NCBI GenBank assembly: GCA_937864935.1
Contig: CALMDN010000192.1
Location: 1-9,244 of the forward strand
Source of the DNA: an uncultured Bacteroidales bacterium
GTDB lineage: Bacteria > Bacteroidota > Bacteroidia > Bacteroidales > Lentimicrobiaceae
Direction: 5' to 3'
DNA: 9,244 bases
Of this stretch, positions 1 to 6,364 are shown piece after piece. The translations under genes and the position numbers were made by a program. How positions within the stretch are numbered: position 1 is the first letter of the stretch; every line of letters starts with the position of its first letter. The notes under the pieces are model-generated. The model did no database searches, was not told the DNA's origin, and saw only the letters and a program-made list of their open reading frames with translations.

Positions 1-2462
1 GGCAGCAGCAGTGTAAATATACTGCCTATCCCTTCTGCGGTTTCAACGCTGATGGATCCGCCGTTGCGTTCGGCAAATTCCTTGCAGAGGATTAGTCCGA
101 GCCCGGTGCCTTTCTCATTGGCGGTACCCTTGGTGGTATTGGGCTGCTCGGTAAGGCTGAAAAGGGTGGAGAGCGTTTCTTCCGGGATTCCTGTGCCGTG
201 GTCCGTTACAGAGATTTTCACCTGTCTGTTTTCGACGAAAGCCATCAGTTCAACAATCCCGCCAGGGAAAGAAAATTTCACCGCATTCGACAACAGGTTT
301 CTAAGCACCGTACGCAGCATATTAAGATCGGCAAACAAGGTAACATCAGGAACCTGGCTAATTGAGATACTGATTTTTTTTATCTGTGCCTGGGGGAGTG
401 TCTGTCTGGCAGATTCCACAATCAGGGTTTCCAGCAAAAAGTATTCGGGTGAATAGAGGGTACGGCCCAATTGGGTTTTTCCCCAGGCGAGCAGGTTGTC
501 GAGCAGCTGAAAAGTAGATTCGGTGGAATTCAGAATCTGGGTAACCATAGCCTTCCGCTCGTCATCGGTAAAGTCATCGTACTCTTCGTTGAGCAGGCGG
601 GTAAATCCCAGTATGGAGGTAAACGGGCTTCTGAGGTCATGAGCAATGATGGAGAAAAACCTGTCTTTGGTCAGGTTGGCCTCTTTCAGCTGCATTTCGG
701 TGAGTTTCTGCTGCTCTTCTACGAGACGGCGGCTGTCAATATTTCTTGAAACTGCAATGACTTTCCCGGTGGCCTGTCCTTTGTTGTTGTATTGCCGTTG
801 AATCATGCTTTCGAACCAGATCAGCCTGCCCGAGTTGTCTCTCAGCCTGAAGGTGATGAGCACCGGTTCAATGCTTTTCTGAAGATCAATGGTGCACTGG
901 CGTAGTATCTTATGGTCGTCTTCGAAAACAAGGTCATTTCCGACAGACCCGATAATATCTTCGTGAAGATAGCCCAGAATGTGCTTTACACTGGGAGAGA
1001 CGTACTCAACAATCCCTCCGTGCCGGTGAATTGAAATGATGTCGTTGGAATTCTCAGCAATGAGTCTGAACATTTCTTCGCTCTTGCGCAGCGCTTCCCG
1101 CGATTCTTCAATTTCTGTAACATCACGTCCGACCAGCTGATATTCCTCAGCCATGTCCTCTTTATCGTAGATTGCCCGTATTGTCCAATGAAGAATTTTT
1201 GTGCCGGATTTCTCCTGCTGAATCCGTTGCTCATAATTGACAAAATGCCTGGGTGGTTTAATGCAGTGCAGCAGTTTCAGAATTTTTGCAAAATCCTTCT
1301 CGGGGAATATCCCGGCCAGCAGATGTTTTTGGTAGTCGTCGGGTGAAATACCGAAATATTTTGCGAAGGCTGTGTTGATGAACGATACCGAGCCATCCGG
1401 TTTTATCCTGCAGATCAGTTCGGATTGATCTTCAATAATGGTTTTAAAGAAACGCTGATTGTGAAACAGTTTTTCACTGAAATTTTTCTCATCGGTGATG
1501 TCAGACATAACCCCGGTAACAATCCCTGAGCTGGTTTCCCTGCCCTTCAGGTAGTAACCGGTTTTCTTGATCCACCGGTAATGTTTGCCGGCCACGATCC
1601 TGAATTCCAGTTCAAACCAGCCGGCCTTGAGGGTGATGCGCGACCACATCTCCTGCACGCGTTCCAGATCTTCCGGAAAAACCTTTGTTAACCATTGATG
1701 CGGAGAGTCAACCTCCTTTTCCAGTCCAAAGATTTCATAGCACTTTTCGCTCCAGGAAAGCCGGTTTTTGTCAATGTTAAACTCCCAGAGCCCTGCATTG
1801 AGGGCTTTCAGTATAATGCTGATGTGATTTTCCGGGTCGCGGTGCTCATACCTGGTATGTTCAATACGGGCATTTTCGTCAATATTCTGGCAGTCAGAAA
1901 AATAACTCAGAGAAGGTACATTTCTGAAGAATGCTTCAATATCTGCAACTGACTCATTGGTGCGGGTATTGATATCGTCGTCGGAACTGATTTCACTGAT
2001 TAATCCGATGATTGCATAAAATCTTCCCGATTCATCCACCAGCGGCGACTTGATGACCTTAACAAGGCCATACCTGATTTCAGGCCCGCTCAGGGATGCT
2101 TCATAAACGATTCGGTTTTTTGAGCTGATCAGTTCTCTGTCGGCAGCAATGTGAATTTCAGCCGATTCAGCATCAAACAAGGCAGTAATTGTTTGGCCCA
2201 GGATGTCAGATGCGCTGTAGCCCAGCATATCGCAAAAATGCCTGTTGCAGGCCAGGTAGGTTCCGTTAAGATTCTTAACGAAGACCGGAAAAGGAAGCGA
2301 CTCAAGAACATGGGAAGGAATACATAAACCAGCATTTTCAGTTGAGCCGAAATCCGGAAACCCGGTATTTCCCGAATAAAAAACTCCCGGCTCAGGCATT
2401 GGTTGCCCTCCGGTGTGTTCTGATCCGGGGTTTACTGGTTTCTTCATTTCGGATGGTTCCAT
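1..2462 (-). CDS. Multi-PAS sensor histidine kinase, C-terminus cut by window edge
   Basis: The reading frame is open from the ATG at 2462 to base 1, about 820 codons, and is truncated at its 3' end. Four PAS-like domains precede the kinase core, at roughly residues 52-160, 215-340 (PAS_3 style, ending GVMSDITDEK), 345-465 and 468-590. The dimerisation/phosphoacceptor region has the H-box HDLRSPF with His608. The ATPase domain has the N-box LLSNAVKF (Asn726), the G1 box DHGTG (Asp754) and the G2 box GTGLGL (about 785-790). I see no signal peptide or membrane segment, so it should be a cytoplasmic sensor that autophosphorylates His608 with ATP. The PAS ligands cannot be told from sequence. ATG 2462 is the first ATG after an in-frame stop near 2550; another in-frame ATG at 2447 is an alternative. 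Little should be missing after residue 820 unless a receiver domain follows, making it a hybrid kinase. No response regulator gene is visible in the window. Confidence 0.93.
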   Translation of the reverse strand, partial: MEPSEMKKPVNPGSEHTGGQPMPEPGVFYSGNTGFPDFGSTENAGLCIPSHVLESLPFPVFVKNLNGTYLACNRHFCDMLGYSASDILGQTITALFDAESAEIHIAADRELISSKNRIVYEASLSGPEIRYGLVKVIKSPLVDESGRFYAIIGLISEISSDDDINTRTNESVADIEAFFRNVPSLSYFSDCQNIDENARIEHTRYEHRDPENHISIILKALNAGLWEFNIDKNRLSWSEKCYEIFGLEKEVDSPHQWLTKVFPEDLERVQEMWSRITLKAGWFELEFRIVAGKHYRWIKKTGYYLKGRETSSGIVTGVMSDITDEKNFSEKLFHNQRFFKTIIEDQSELICRIKPDGSVSFINTAFAKYFGISPDDYQKHLLAGIFPEKDFAKILKLLHCIKPPRHFVNYEQRIQQEKSGTKILHWTIRAIYDKEDMAEEYQLVGRDVTEIEESREALRKSEEMFRLIAENSNDIISIHRHGGIVEYVSPSVKHILGYLHEDIIGSVGNDLVFEDDHKILRQCTIDLQKSIEPVLITFRLRDNSGRLIWFESMIQRQYNNKGQATGKVIAVSRNIDSRRLVEEQQKLTEMQLKEANLTKDRFFSIIAHDLRSPFTSILGFTRLLNEEYDDFTDDERKAMVTQILNSTESTFQLLDNLLAWGKTQLGRTLYSPEYFLLETLIVESARQTLPQAQIKKISISISQVPDVTLFADLNMLRTVLRNLLSNAVKFSFPGGIVELMAFVENRQVKISVTDHGTGIPEETLSTLFSLTEQPNTTKGTANEKGTGLGLILCKEFAERNGGSISVETAEGIGSIFTLLL

Positions 2463-2869
2463 TGTTGCTTGCTCTTCGGATTCGCTTTGCAGCGTATTTA
2501 CATTTAATAAAATAAATGATCTTATGTAACAGGATATGCTGGAAAGTTACATGTGAAACTGGTGCCAATCTTTGCAAAAAGCACAATCAACAGTACGACT
2601 GACTGAAACATCTGATTTTTCTGGTTTTACGGAATGACAGAAGGTACTGCGCAGGCCTCCTTTCCTATAACTCCCAAAACTGTTTAATTATTGCAAAGGC
2701 TGATTTGTCAGGGTTGGAATGTTTTTTGGGTTTGAGAATATAATCCGGGCAGACTGATTTATATACTGTTTTTGCATCAATGTAGATTATGCAATATGAA
2801 GCTAAATTACAAAAAATCTCAAAACCGGAGGTTATTTAATTGCAGAAAATTCCGGTGAACGGACTTTCA
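2463..2869. other. 407-base intergenic region upstream of the histidine kinase gene
   Basis: I see no credible gene here on either strand. It must hold the kinase promoter unless the kinase is read from the upstream CNNM gene. The best minus-strand box is TAACTTTC at 2542-2549, one base off the Bacteroidetes TAnnTTTG consensus, but the TTG before it is spaced too closely for confidence. A weak inverted repeat lies just beyond the CNNM stop codon: ACCGGA and TCCGGT separated by about 22 bases, followed on the minus strand by a T-rich run (about 2810-2856). This could be a poor terminator for the CNNM transcript. The long gap suggests the kinase is a separate transcription unit. Confidence 0.5.
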
Positions 2870-4162
2870 TCACTTCTTTGCATCGGTCTTGCTCACCAGG
2901 AGCTTGTCGACCCGGCTGGCATCCATGTCAATTACTTCAAAACGGTATTGCTTGTAGTCAAAGGCATCTCCTTCAACCGGAATTTTATCGAGCAGGTGCA
3001 TTGCCAACCCGCCAAGGGTTGTAAATCCCTGTCTGTCAATGTCATCGTAATCGTGTATCCCCATTTTTTCCATAAAGTCATCGATATTCATGGAACCGTC
3101 TACCAGGATACTTCCATCCTGGCGGGTAACAAGAACATATTCCAGTTCTTCATTTTCTTCAGGGAGTTCACCCAGAATGGCTTCAGTAAGGTCATGCAAT
3201 GTGATGATGCCTTCAACGGCCCCATATTCACTGACCACCACACCGAAATTTGTTTTTTTCTGCCTGAATATTTCCAGCAGCCGGCTGGCCGACATGCTTT
3301 CAGGGATAAAGAGGGGAGGGCTTGCAACTTTCTGAAGGTCAAATTCATTGCCTGAGGTAACCAAAGCTATCAGGTCTTTCACAGCCACTATGCCGACAAC
3401 GTTCTCAATGCTTCCCCTGCACAGGAGATAACGGCTGAAACGGGCTTCGGCAATCAGTTGGAGTACTTCTTCCCTGTCGGAACCGGTAAGCATCACTGCA
3501 ACATCTTTGCGGTGGGTCATCAGTTCAATGGCTTTTTTGTCGGTAAACCTGAACACATCTTTGATCATCTGGGTTTCCTGTTCATCAATCACTCCCTGGT
3601 CTGAACCCTGTTTGAGCAGAAATTTCAGTTCATCTTCGGTAATGGTGCGCTCTCCGGCCGGATCGATTCCAAGCAGCCGTTTAACCAGGATGGTTGAAAC
3701 GCTCAGAAACCAGACAAACGGGTAGGTGACACGGGTGAGGAATACAATAAATGGTGTAAGAAACAGGGCAATCCGTTCGGGGTTTGACAGGGCCAGCGAC
3801 TTGGGCACCAGTTCTCCGATGATCAGTGAGAAATAGGTGATGAGCCCTACAACCAGCACCACCGAGAGTGTCCCGGCGAATGGCCGCAAGGATTCAAACC
3901 GCAAAAGGTACTCCCTCAGGTCATCGCTGAGTGCAATTCCGCCGAATGCTCCTGACACAATGCCGATCAGGGTAATTCCAACCTGAATGGTGGAGAGTAC
4001 TTTCTCGGGCTCATTCAGGAGTCCGAGCACTGTTCTGGCCCGTTTGTCCCCTTTTTGCGCCAGGGTTTCAAGTCTTGCTTTGCCCGAAGAAACAAGGGCA
4101 ATCTCATACATGGCAAACAAGCCGTTGAGTATAAGCAGCAATGCAATTATCAGTATCTCCAT
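2870..4162 (-). CDS. CNNM/CorC-family membrane protein (DUF21-CBS-CBS-CorC_HlyC)
   Basis: This is a 430-residue inner-membrane protein of the family often labelled 'hemolysin' (TlyC/HlyC/CorC). Characterised relatives are Mg2+ or cobalt efflux transporters (CorC/CNNM) and the polyamine exporter PaeA/YtfL; which substrate applies here cannot be told. The DUF21 domain covers residues 1 to about 195, with hydrophobic segments near 1-19, 55-79, 93-116 and 131-157 and the conserved GELVPKSLAL at 116-125. Two CBS domains follow at about 210-270 and 278-335 (note GVVVSEYGAVEGIITLHDLTE, 307-327). In the family they bind adenine nucleotides and gate transport. A CorC_HlyC domain fills about 345-425, rich in the usual acidic residues. 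Full length and intact. The start ATG sits 17 bases after a TAACTTTG promoter box, so it is probably transcribed on its own; the 129-base gap to asnB agrees. Confidence 0.92.
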   Translation of the reverse strand: MEILIIALLLILNGLFAMYEIALVSSGKARLETLAQKGDKRARTVLGLLNEPEKVLSTIQVGITLIGIVSGAFGGIALSDDLREYLLRFESLRPFAGTLSVVLVVGLITYFSLIIGELVPKSLALSNPERIALFLTPFIVFLTRVTYPFVWFLSVSTILVKRLLGIDPAGERTITEDELKFLLKQGSDQGVIDEQETQMIKDVFRFTDKKAIELMTHRKDVAVMLTGSDREEVLQLIAEARFSRYLLCRGSIENVVGIVAVKDLIALVTSGNEFDLQKVASPPLFIPESMSASRLLEIFRQKKTNFGVVVSEYGAVEGIITLHDLTEAILGELPEENEELEYVLVTRQDGSILVDGSMNIDDFMEKMGIHDYDDIDRQGFTTLGGLAMHLLDKIPVEGDAFDYKQYRFEVIDMDASRVDKLLVSKTDAKK

Positions 4163-4179
4163 TTCAGATGAATCTGCAG

Positions 4180-4187
4180 CAAAGTTA
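4180..4187 (-). promoter_or_regulatory. Candidate Bacteroidetes -7 box (TAACTTTG) for the CNNM gene
   Basis: TAACTTTG on the minus strand matches the Bacteroidetes TAnnTTTG consensus exactly. It lies 17 bases before the start codon at 4162, predicting a very short 5' leader of about 10 bases. I see no clear TTTG element at the -33 position, which lowers confidence. Confidence 0.5.
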
Positions 4188-4291
4188 ATGACTTATCGGT
4201 GAACTTCATTTGAAGATGTTTTATAGTCTGAAAGTTGCTTTTAAAGAAAGCCCCGAATTGGCCGGAAATAAATCCCGTCGTACACAATGCG

Positions 4292-5956
4292 TCAATAGCC
4301 GTTTTTGTGAATGGTTTTAACGGCTCTGCCCGAAGGATCATTGAGGTTCTGAAAGGAGACATCCCAAAGAAGTGCTTCAGGGGTGCTGCAGGCAATCGAA
4401 GGCACACTGGGAACACAGCCTGCTGCCTCATCCGAAGGAAAATGGCCGGAGAAAATGCTGCGGTAATAATACTCTTCTTTCGACATGGGCGGGTTTACCG
4501 GAAACCTGAAAGCAGCATTGGTCAGTTGTTCATCGGTTACTGCGTTGGCAGTCAGTTGTTTCAGGGTATCGATCCAGGAGTATCCCACCCCATCAGAAAA
4601 CTGCTCTTTCTGGCGCCATGCAATACTTTCCGGAAGGTAATCACTGAAGGCCTTCCGGAGAATCCACTTCTCAATGCGTCCGTTTTTCGCCATTTTTTCT
4701 TCCGGGTTGAGCCGCATGGCAACATCAAGAAATTCCTTATCAAGGAAGGGTACCCTGCCTTCAACGCCCCAGGCTGCCAGTGACTTATTGGCCCTCAGAC
4801 AATCGTAGAGGTGAAGCTTCGACAGTTTTCTGACGGTTTCTTCGTGAAAGGATGCAGCATCCGGAGCCTTGTGAAAGTAAAGATAGCCACCGAAAATCTC
4901 ATCAGCACCTTCGCCCGAAAGCACCATTTTTATTCCCATCGATTTTATCACCCTGGCCATCAGGTACATGGGTGTTGAAGCCCTGACCGTAGTTACATCA
5001 TAGGTCTCAAGGTGGTAGATCACATCCTTTAAGGCATCAAGGCCTTCCTGTATGGTAAATTCGATCTCGTGGTGTACCGAACCGATGTGGCTGGCTACCA
5101 GTCTGGATGCAGCAAGATCGGGCGATCCCTTCAGCCCGATGGCAAAAGAATGAAGCTGAGGCCACCAGGCTTCCTGAAGATCGTGTGATTCAACCCTCCG
5201 GGCAGAGAATTTTTTGGCAATGGCAGAAATAACTGAAGAATCAAGTCCGCCCGAGAGCAGTACCCCATAAGGAACATCTGACATCAGCTGCCGGTGAACC
5301 GCTTCTTCGAGGGCAATACGCAGCTCGTGAATGTTTGCCTGATTCCCTTTTACATTCGCAAAATCTGCCCAGTCGCGATGGTACCATTTTTTAATCTGCC
5401 CCTCTTTGCTGCAGAGGTAATGGCCTGGCTCAAATTCACGGATACGGTTGCAGGTCCCTTCGAGGGCCTTCAACTCTGAAGCAACATAAAAATTTCCGAG
5501 TTTGTCCCAACCCGTATAAAGGGGTATAATGCCCACATGATCACGGGCAATCAGATAGCAGTCGTTTTCAGCATCGTAAAGGGCAAAGGCGAAAATGCCG
5601 TTCAGGTCTTCAAGAAACCCGGCGCCTTTTTCGCGGTAAAGGGCAAGGATAATTTCGCAGTCAGACTGCGTCATGAAATCGTATTCTTCAGTCAGGGTCT
5701 GTCGCAGCTCCCTGTGGTTGTAAATTTCACCATTAACAGAAAGGATCAGTTTACCATCCCTGCTTTTAAGAGGTTGCCCGCCCGATTGCGGATCAACAAT
5801 CGCCAGCCTTTCGTGAGCCAGGATGGCTTTTTCGCAGCTGTAAATTCCTGACCAGTCAGGGCCACGGTGCCGGATTTTCCCTGACATTGACAATACCTGT
5901 TCCCTCAGATCAGGGCTTCCGGCCTTAATTTCAAATACACCGACAATTCCACACAT
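4292..5956 (-). CDS. asnB: Asparagine synthetase B, glutamine-hydrolysing
   Basis: This enzyme makes asparagine in the cytoplasm: aspartate + glutamine + ATP gives asparagine + glutamate + AMP + PPi. I place the start at 5956, giving MCGIVGVF and 554 residues, the same length as E. coli AsnB. After Met removal the catalytic Cys becomes N-terminal, which this class II amidotransferase requires. An in-frame ATG nine codons upstream (5983) would bury that Cys. The glutaminase domain (2 to about 200) shows Arg50, NGE at 75-77 and Asp99 in the glutamine pocket, one higher than E. coli numbering because Met is counted. The synthetase domain has the pyrophosphate loop SGGLDSS (235-241) and SGEGADE (347-353). 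All key residues are intact. A candidate promoter, an Asn-rich leader peptide and an intrinsic terminator precede it, so expression probably depends on asparagine supply through attenuation. Confidence 0.97.
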   Translation of the reverse strand: MCGIVGVFEIKAGSPDLREQVLSMSGKIRHRGPDWSGIYSCEKAILAHERLAIVDPQSGGQPLKSRDGKLILSVNGEIYNHRELRQTLTEEYDFMTQSDCEIILALYREKGAGFLEDLNGIFAFALYDAENDCYLIARDHVGIIPLYTGWDKLGNFYVASELKALEGTCNRIREFEPGHYLCSKEGQIKKWYHRDWADFANVKGNQANIHELRIALEEAVHRQLMSDVPYGVLLSGGLDSSVISAIAKKFSARRVESHDLQEAWWPQLHSFAIGLKGSPDLAASRLVASHIGSVHHEIEFTIQEGLDALKDVIYHLETYDVTTVRASTPMYLMARVIKSMGIKMVLSGEGADEIFGGYLYFHKAPDAASFHEETVRKLSKLHLYDCLRANKSLAAWGVEGRVPFLDKEFLDVAMRLNPEEKMAKNGRIEKWILRKAFSDYLPESIAWRQKEQFSDGVGYSWIDTLKQLTANAVTDEQLTNAAFRFPVNPPMSKEEYYYRSIFSGHFPSDEAAGCVPSVPSIACSTPEALLWDVSFQNLNDPSGRAVKTIHKNGY

Positions 5957-6000
5957 AACGAAAAGTTTTTTTTGATTTATCATTGCTTATCGGGCTGACA

Positions 6001-6033
6001 AAACAAAAAAGGCTTTCCGTAACGGAAAGCCTT
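6001..6033 (-). terminator. Intrinsic terminator in the asnB leader
   Basis: The arms AAGGCTTTCCG (6023-6033 side by side with the loop at 6020-6022) and CGGAAAGCCTT (6009-6019) form a perfect 11-bp stem with a 3-base loop when read on the minus strand. The stem runs straight into TTTTTTGTTTT. The T tract is on the minus strand only, so it stops transcription heading toward asnB, and it ends 44 bases before the asnB start codon. That position, downstream of a promoter and a leader ORF, fits a premature (regulatory) terminator better than the end of the lipoprotein operon, which finishes 330 bases upstream. Confidence 0.88.
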
Positions 6034-6058
6034 CTGTATGTTATACAACACAACTTTC

Positions 6059-6109
6059 CTAATCCCGGCAAGGATTATTATTGGAAACTGTATTGTTTAT
6101 GTAAGCCAT
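6059..6109 (-). CDS. Asn-rich leader peptide of asnB (16 aa)
   Basis: This short open reading frame, MAYINNTVSNNNPCRD, runs from an ATG at 6109 to a TAG ending at 6059. Five of 16 residues are asparagine, in two runs (codons 5-6 and 10-12: AAC AAT, then AAT AAT AAT). It begins about 13 bases after the predicted transcription start, with the A-rich GAGAAAA just before the ATG. It is too short to have a product role. In attenuators such a peptide reports charged-tRNA supply, here tRNA-Asn, by letting the ribosome pause on the tandem codons. The run of three Asn codons lies in the pairing partner of segment 2, and the stop codon overlaps segment 2, as the mechanism needs. Chance enrichment of AAT in AT-rich DNA is the main alternative. 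Confidence 0.7.
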   Translation of the reverse strand: MAYINNTVSNNNPCRD

Positions 6110-6128
6110 TTTTCTCAGTCGTTTGATG

Positions 6129-6136
6129 CAAATTTA
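6129..6136 (-). promoter_or_regulatory. Candidate Bacteroidetes -7 box (TAAATTTG) for the asnB leader transcript
   Basis: TAAATTTG on the minus strand matches TAnnTTTG exactly. It predicts a start near 6122, about 13 bases before the leader peptide ATG, so the whole leader is included in the transcript. If the transcript stops at the intrinsic terminator it would be about 120 bases long. The -33 element is poor: only TTTAATGG lies near the expected distance. Confidence 0.6.
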
Positions 6137-6206
6137 AGAAATATCATTCACTTTTCCATTAAATTTCTGTTAAGTGTTGCCGCACCACCAGCCTCCCTGG
6201 CAATAG

Positions 6207-6247
6207 CCCCTGAAGAATCGCACCTGAAACCTCAATGAATTCAGGGG
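6207..6247. repeat. Inverted repeat CCCCTGAA / TTCAGGGG
   Basis: CCCCTGAA at 6207-6214 and TTCAGGGG at 6240-6247 are perfect 8-base complements separated by 25 bases. They could form a hairpin in the operon's 3' untranslated RNA, next to the 6254-6278 stem. Confidence 0.5.
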
Positions 6248-6253
6248 AAAGCT

Positions 6254-6278
6254 CAGGCAACCCGTTTTGGGTTGCCTG
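6254..6278 (-). terminator. 10-bp perfect stem-loop, possible end of the lipoprotein operon
   Basis: CAGGCAACCC and GGGTTGCCTG pair perfectly around a 5-base loop, about 87 bases after the beta-propeller gene's stop codon. The strength and position suit a terminator or an RNA-stabilising 3' hairpin. However, the minus strand continues AGCTTTCCCC, with no uridine tract, so it is not a standard intrinsic terminator. The strand is assigned only from the direction of the upstream gene. Confidence 0.45.
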
Positions 6279-6325
6279 TAGAATCCGGTAAAGGAGCTAT
6301 TCTTTTATAATGAGCATACAGGTTC

Positions 6326-6339
6326 TGTTCATGTGAACA
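6326..6339. repeat. 14-base palindrome TGTTCA-TG-TGAACA
   Basis: The 6-base arms are perfect inverted complements around a 2-base spacer. This is the shape of a dimeric regulator's operator or of a small hairpin. It lies 26 bases past the beta-propeller stop codon and nearly 190 bases upstream of the asnB promoter box, so a regulatory target is not obvious. Confidence 0.4.
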
Positions 6340-6364
6340 AGGCTAGTCTCAATTAACAACGATG

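Larger units (their letters stand above)
5957..6122 (-). promoter_or_regulatory. Putative asparagine-sensing transcription attenuator (asnB leader)
   Basis: The predicted asnB leader RNA holds four segments in the order of a classical attenuator. Segment 1 (TTTCC at 6083-6087 and TAATCC at 6072-6077) overlaps the Asn codons. It can pair with segment 2 (GGATTA at 6060-6065 and GGAAAG at 6054-6059) around a TTGCCG loop. Segment 2 (GGAAAGTT, 6052-6059) can instead pair with segment 3 (GGCTTTCC, 6024-6031) by six Watson-Crick and two G-U pairs; this antiterminator disrupts the terminator. Segment 3 otherwise pairs with segment 4 to form the terminator at 6001-6033. A ribosome stalled on the Asn codons would cover segment 1, free segment 2 and let asnB be read. 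One reaching the stop codon (6059-6061) would cover segment 2 and allow termination. The pairings are read directly from the sequence; the mechanism is inference from the family design. Confidence 0.72.
6137..6364. other. Non-coding region with inverted repeats between the lipoprotein operon and the asnB promoter
   Basis: I see no gene here. It is the 3' end of the lipoprotein operon and the DNA upstream of the asnB promoter. It holds three inverted repeats described separately: a 14-base palindrome (6326-6339), a 10-bp hairpin (6254-6278) and an 8-bp repeat with a 25-base loop (6207-6247). None is followed by a clear T tract on the minus strand, so where the operon transcript ends is unclear. 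Confidence 0.6.

Noticed and set aside
2656..2665. Strong Shine-Dalgarno-like GGAAAGGAGG on the minus strand in the kinase upstream gap
   Set aside because: No start codon follows within about 10 bases and no ORF depends on it; such sites are rarely used in this phylum.
2840..3355. 171-codon plus-strand ORF
   Set aside because: It lies almost wholly opposite the CNNM gene, whose domains are clear, and its translation resembles no family.
4235..4783. 182-codon plus-strand ORF
   Set aside because: It is opposite the 3' part of asnB, which is intact with all its motifs; a shadow of its codon usage.
6001..6033. The asnB-proximal terminator as the normal end of the lipoprotein operon
   Set aside because: It is more than 330 bases beyond the last lipoprotein stop codon and downstream of a consensus promoter box and a leader ORF, so attenuation fits better, although read-through transcripts could also end there.
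6038..6238. 66-codon plus-strand ORF antisense to the asnB leader
   Set aside because: It begins next to the terminator, has no promoter or upstream A-rich start context, no recognisable domain, and overlaps the better-supported minus-strand leader.
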